A stretch of DNA of 5,814 bases. It comes from Chloroflexota bacterium (GTDB lineage: Bacteria > Chloroflexota > Chloroflexia > Thermomicrobiales > JADLAZ01). The stretch lies in the NCBI GenBank assembly GCA_020849725.1, contig JADLAZ010000280.1, positions 1 through 5,814 of the forward strand, given 5' to 3'. Positions 5,374 to 5,814 of the stretch are shown here, piece by piece. The notes under the pieces are model-generated. The model was not told the origin of the DNA and did no database searches. It saw only the letters and a program-made list of their open reading frames with translations. Within the stretch, counting starts at the first letter, position 1; each line of letters opens with the position of its first letter. Position numbers and translations under genes: made by a program.

Positions 5374-5814
5374 GTCGAAGCTCCGCAGGGCGAGACCGCA
5401 GGCCGTCAGCAGGGCCGTGGCGTCGCGCTGCACGGCCTGGGCGCGCGCCCGCGACGAGAGTTTCATCTGGCCGAGCGGGTCGCCCTTCTCGGCGGCGATG
5501 CCCACGCGGCTCTGGATCACGTCGGCGACGCCGGGCACGTTGCCGCAACCGCCGCACACCAGGATCTTGTCGGGCTGCTCGCGACCGCTGCCCGAGGCGA
5601 GGTAGAACTGCAGCGAGCGGCTGACCTGCTGGGTCATGTCGTCGATGAACGGGTCGAGCACCTCGGCCTGGTAGTTGGCCGGCAGGCCGCCTTCCTTCTT
5701 GGCGCGCCCGGCCTCCTCCATCGTGAGGCCGTAGGTACGCATGATCTCCTCGGTGAGCTGCTGCCCGCCGAAGGAGAAGTCGCGCGTGTAGGTGACCTTG
5801 AGGTTGTGCAGCAC
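5371..5814 (-). CDS. pilM: PilM, cytoplasmic actin-like type IV pilus assembly protein (C-terminal 147 residues only)
   Basis: The frame is open to the right edge; the GTG at 5814 is an internal Val codon by comparison with PilM, not a start. PilM is normally about 354 residues, so roughly the first 205-210 are missing. The visible part matches the C-terminal half of the actin-like fold: FGGQQLTEEI (15-24 of this fragment), YGLTMEEAGRAKKEGGLP (28-45), QVSRSLQFY (63-71), the glycine-rich nucleotide-pocket turn CGGCGNVPG (87-95), and the family-typical ending ACGLALRSFD. PilM forms a cytoplasmic ring, binds the INLLP peptide of PilN and links the alignment complex to the motor. It is the first visible gene of the operon; its promoter lies beyond the window. 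Two cysteines in the glycine turn are slightly unusual, otherwise nothing is odd. Confidence 0.96.
   Translation of the reverse strand: MLHNLKVTYTRDFSFGGQQLTEEIMRTYGLTMEEAGRAKKEGGLPANYQAEVLDPFIDDMTQQVSRSLQFYLASGSGREQPDKILVCGGCGNVPGVADVIQSRVGIAAEKGDPLGQMKLSSRARAQAVQRDATALLTACGLALRSFD

Noticed and set aside
5814..5814. GTG at the right edge as a start codon for pilM
   Set aside because: Comparison with PilM places this codon in the middle of the protein; the gene simply continues beyond the window.

Overview
The window reads as part of a GC-rich proteobacterial chromosome, most likely a gammaproteobacterium. This rests on the pilMNOPQ gene order and on the close resemblance of each protein to the Pseudomonas/Xanthomonas type IVa pilus alignment proteins, compared from memory without a database search. 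Every gene I can support lies on the minus strand, so the window is read from its right end to its left end. Coding density is very high. I see no RNA gene, insertion sequence, CRISPR array, phage gene or origin.

From 5814 down to 1349 the window carries the 3' part of pilM, then complete pilN, pilO, pilP and pilQ. PilM is the cytoplasmic actin-like ring protein that binds the N-terminus of PilN. PilN and PilO are bitopic inner-membrane proteins with periplasmic coiled coils and ferredoxin-like folds. PilP is a lipoprotein linking PilNO to the secretin, and PilQ is the outer-membrane secretin through which the pilus passes. The spacing suggests one transcript: pilM/pilN abut (TAA directly followed by ATG), pilN/pilO overlap by 4 bases (ATGA), the pilO/pilP gap is 30 bases and the pilP/pilQ gap is 15 bases. 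The operon promoter must lie beyond the right edge.

From 1292 to the left edge, 56 bases after the pilQ stop and on the same strand, runs the 5' part of a lipoprotein gene. It encodes a signal peptide with lipobox cysteine 18, a Gly/Ser-rich linker, three bacterial Ig-like (Big-1-type) domains and the start of a fourth, more divergent module. It runs off the window without a stop. In the well-known Pseudomonas arrangement pilQ is followed by aroK/aroB, so this gene is the one non-canonical element here. I infer that it is a surface or periplasmic lipoprotein possibly co-expressed with the pilus machine; its function is unknown to me.

No clearly new system is visible. The most worthwhile leads are the Ig-domain lipoprotein next to the secretin gene, its cysteine pattern and fourth module, and the paired basic C-terminal tails of PilN and PilO.
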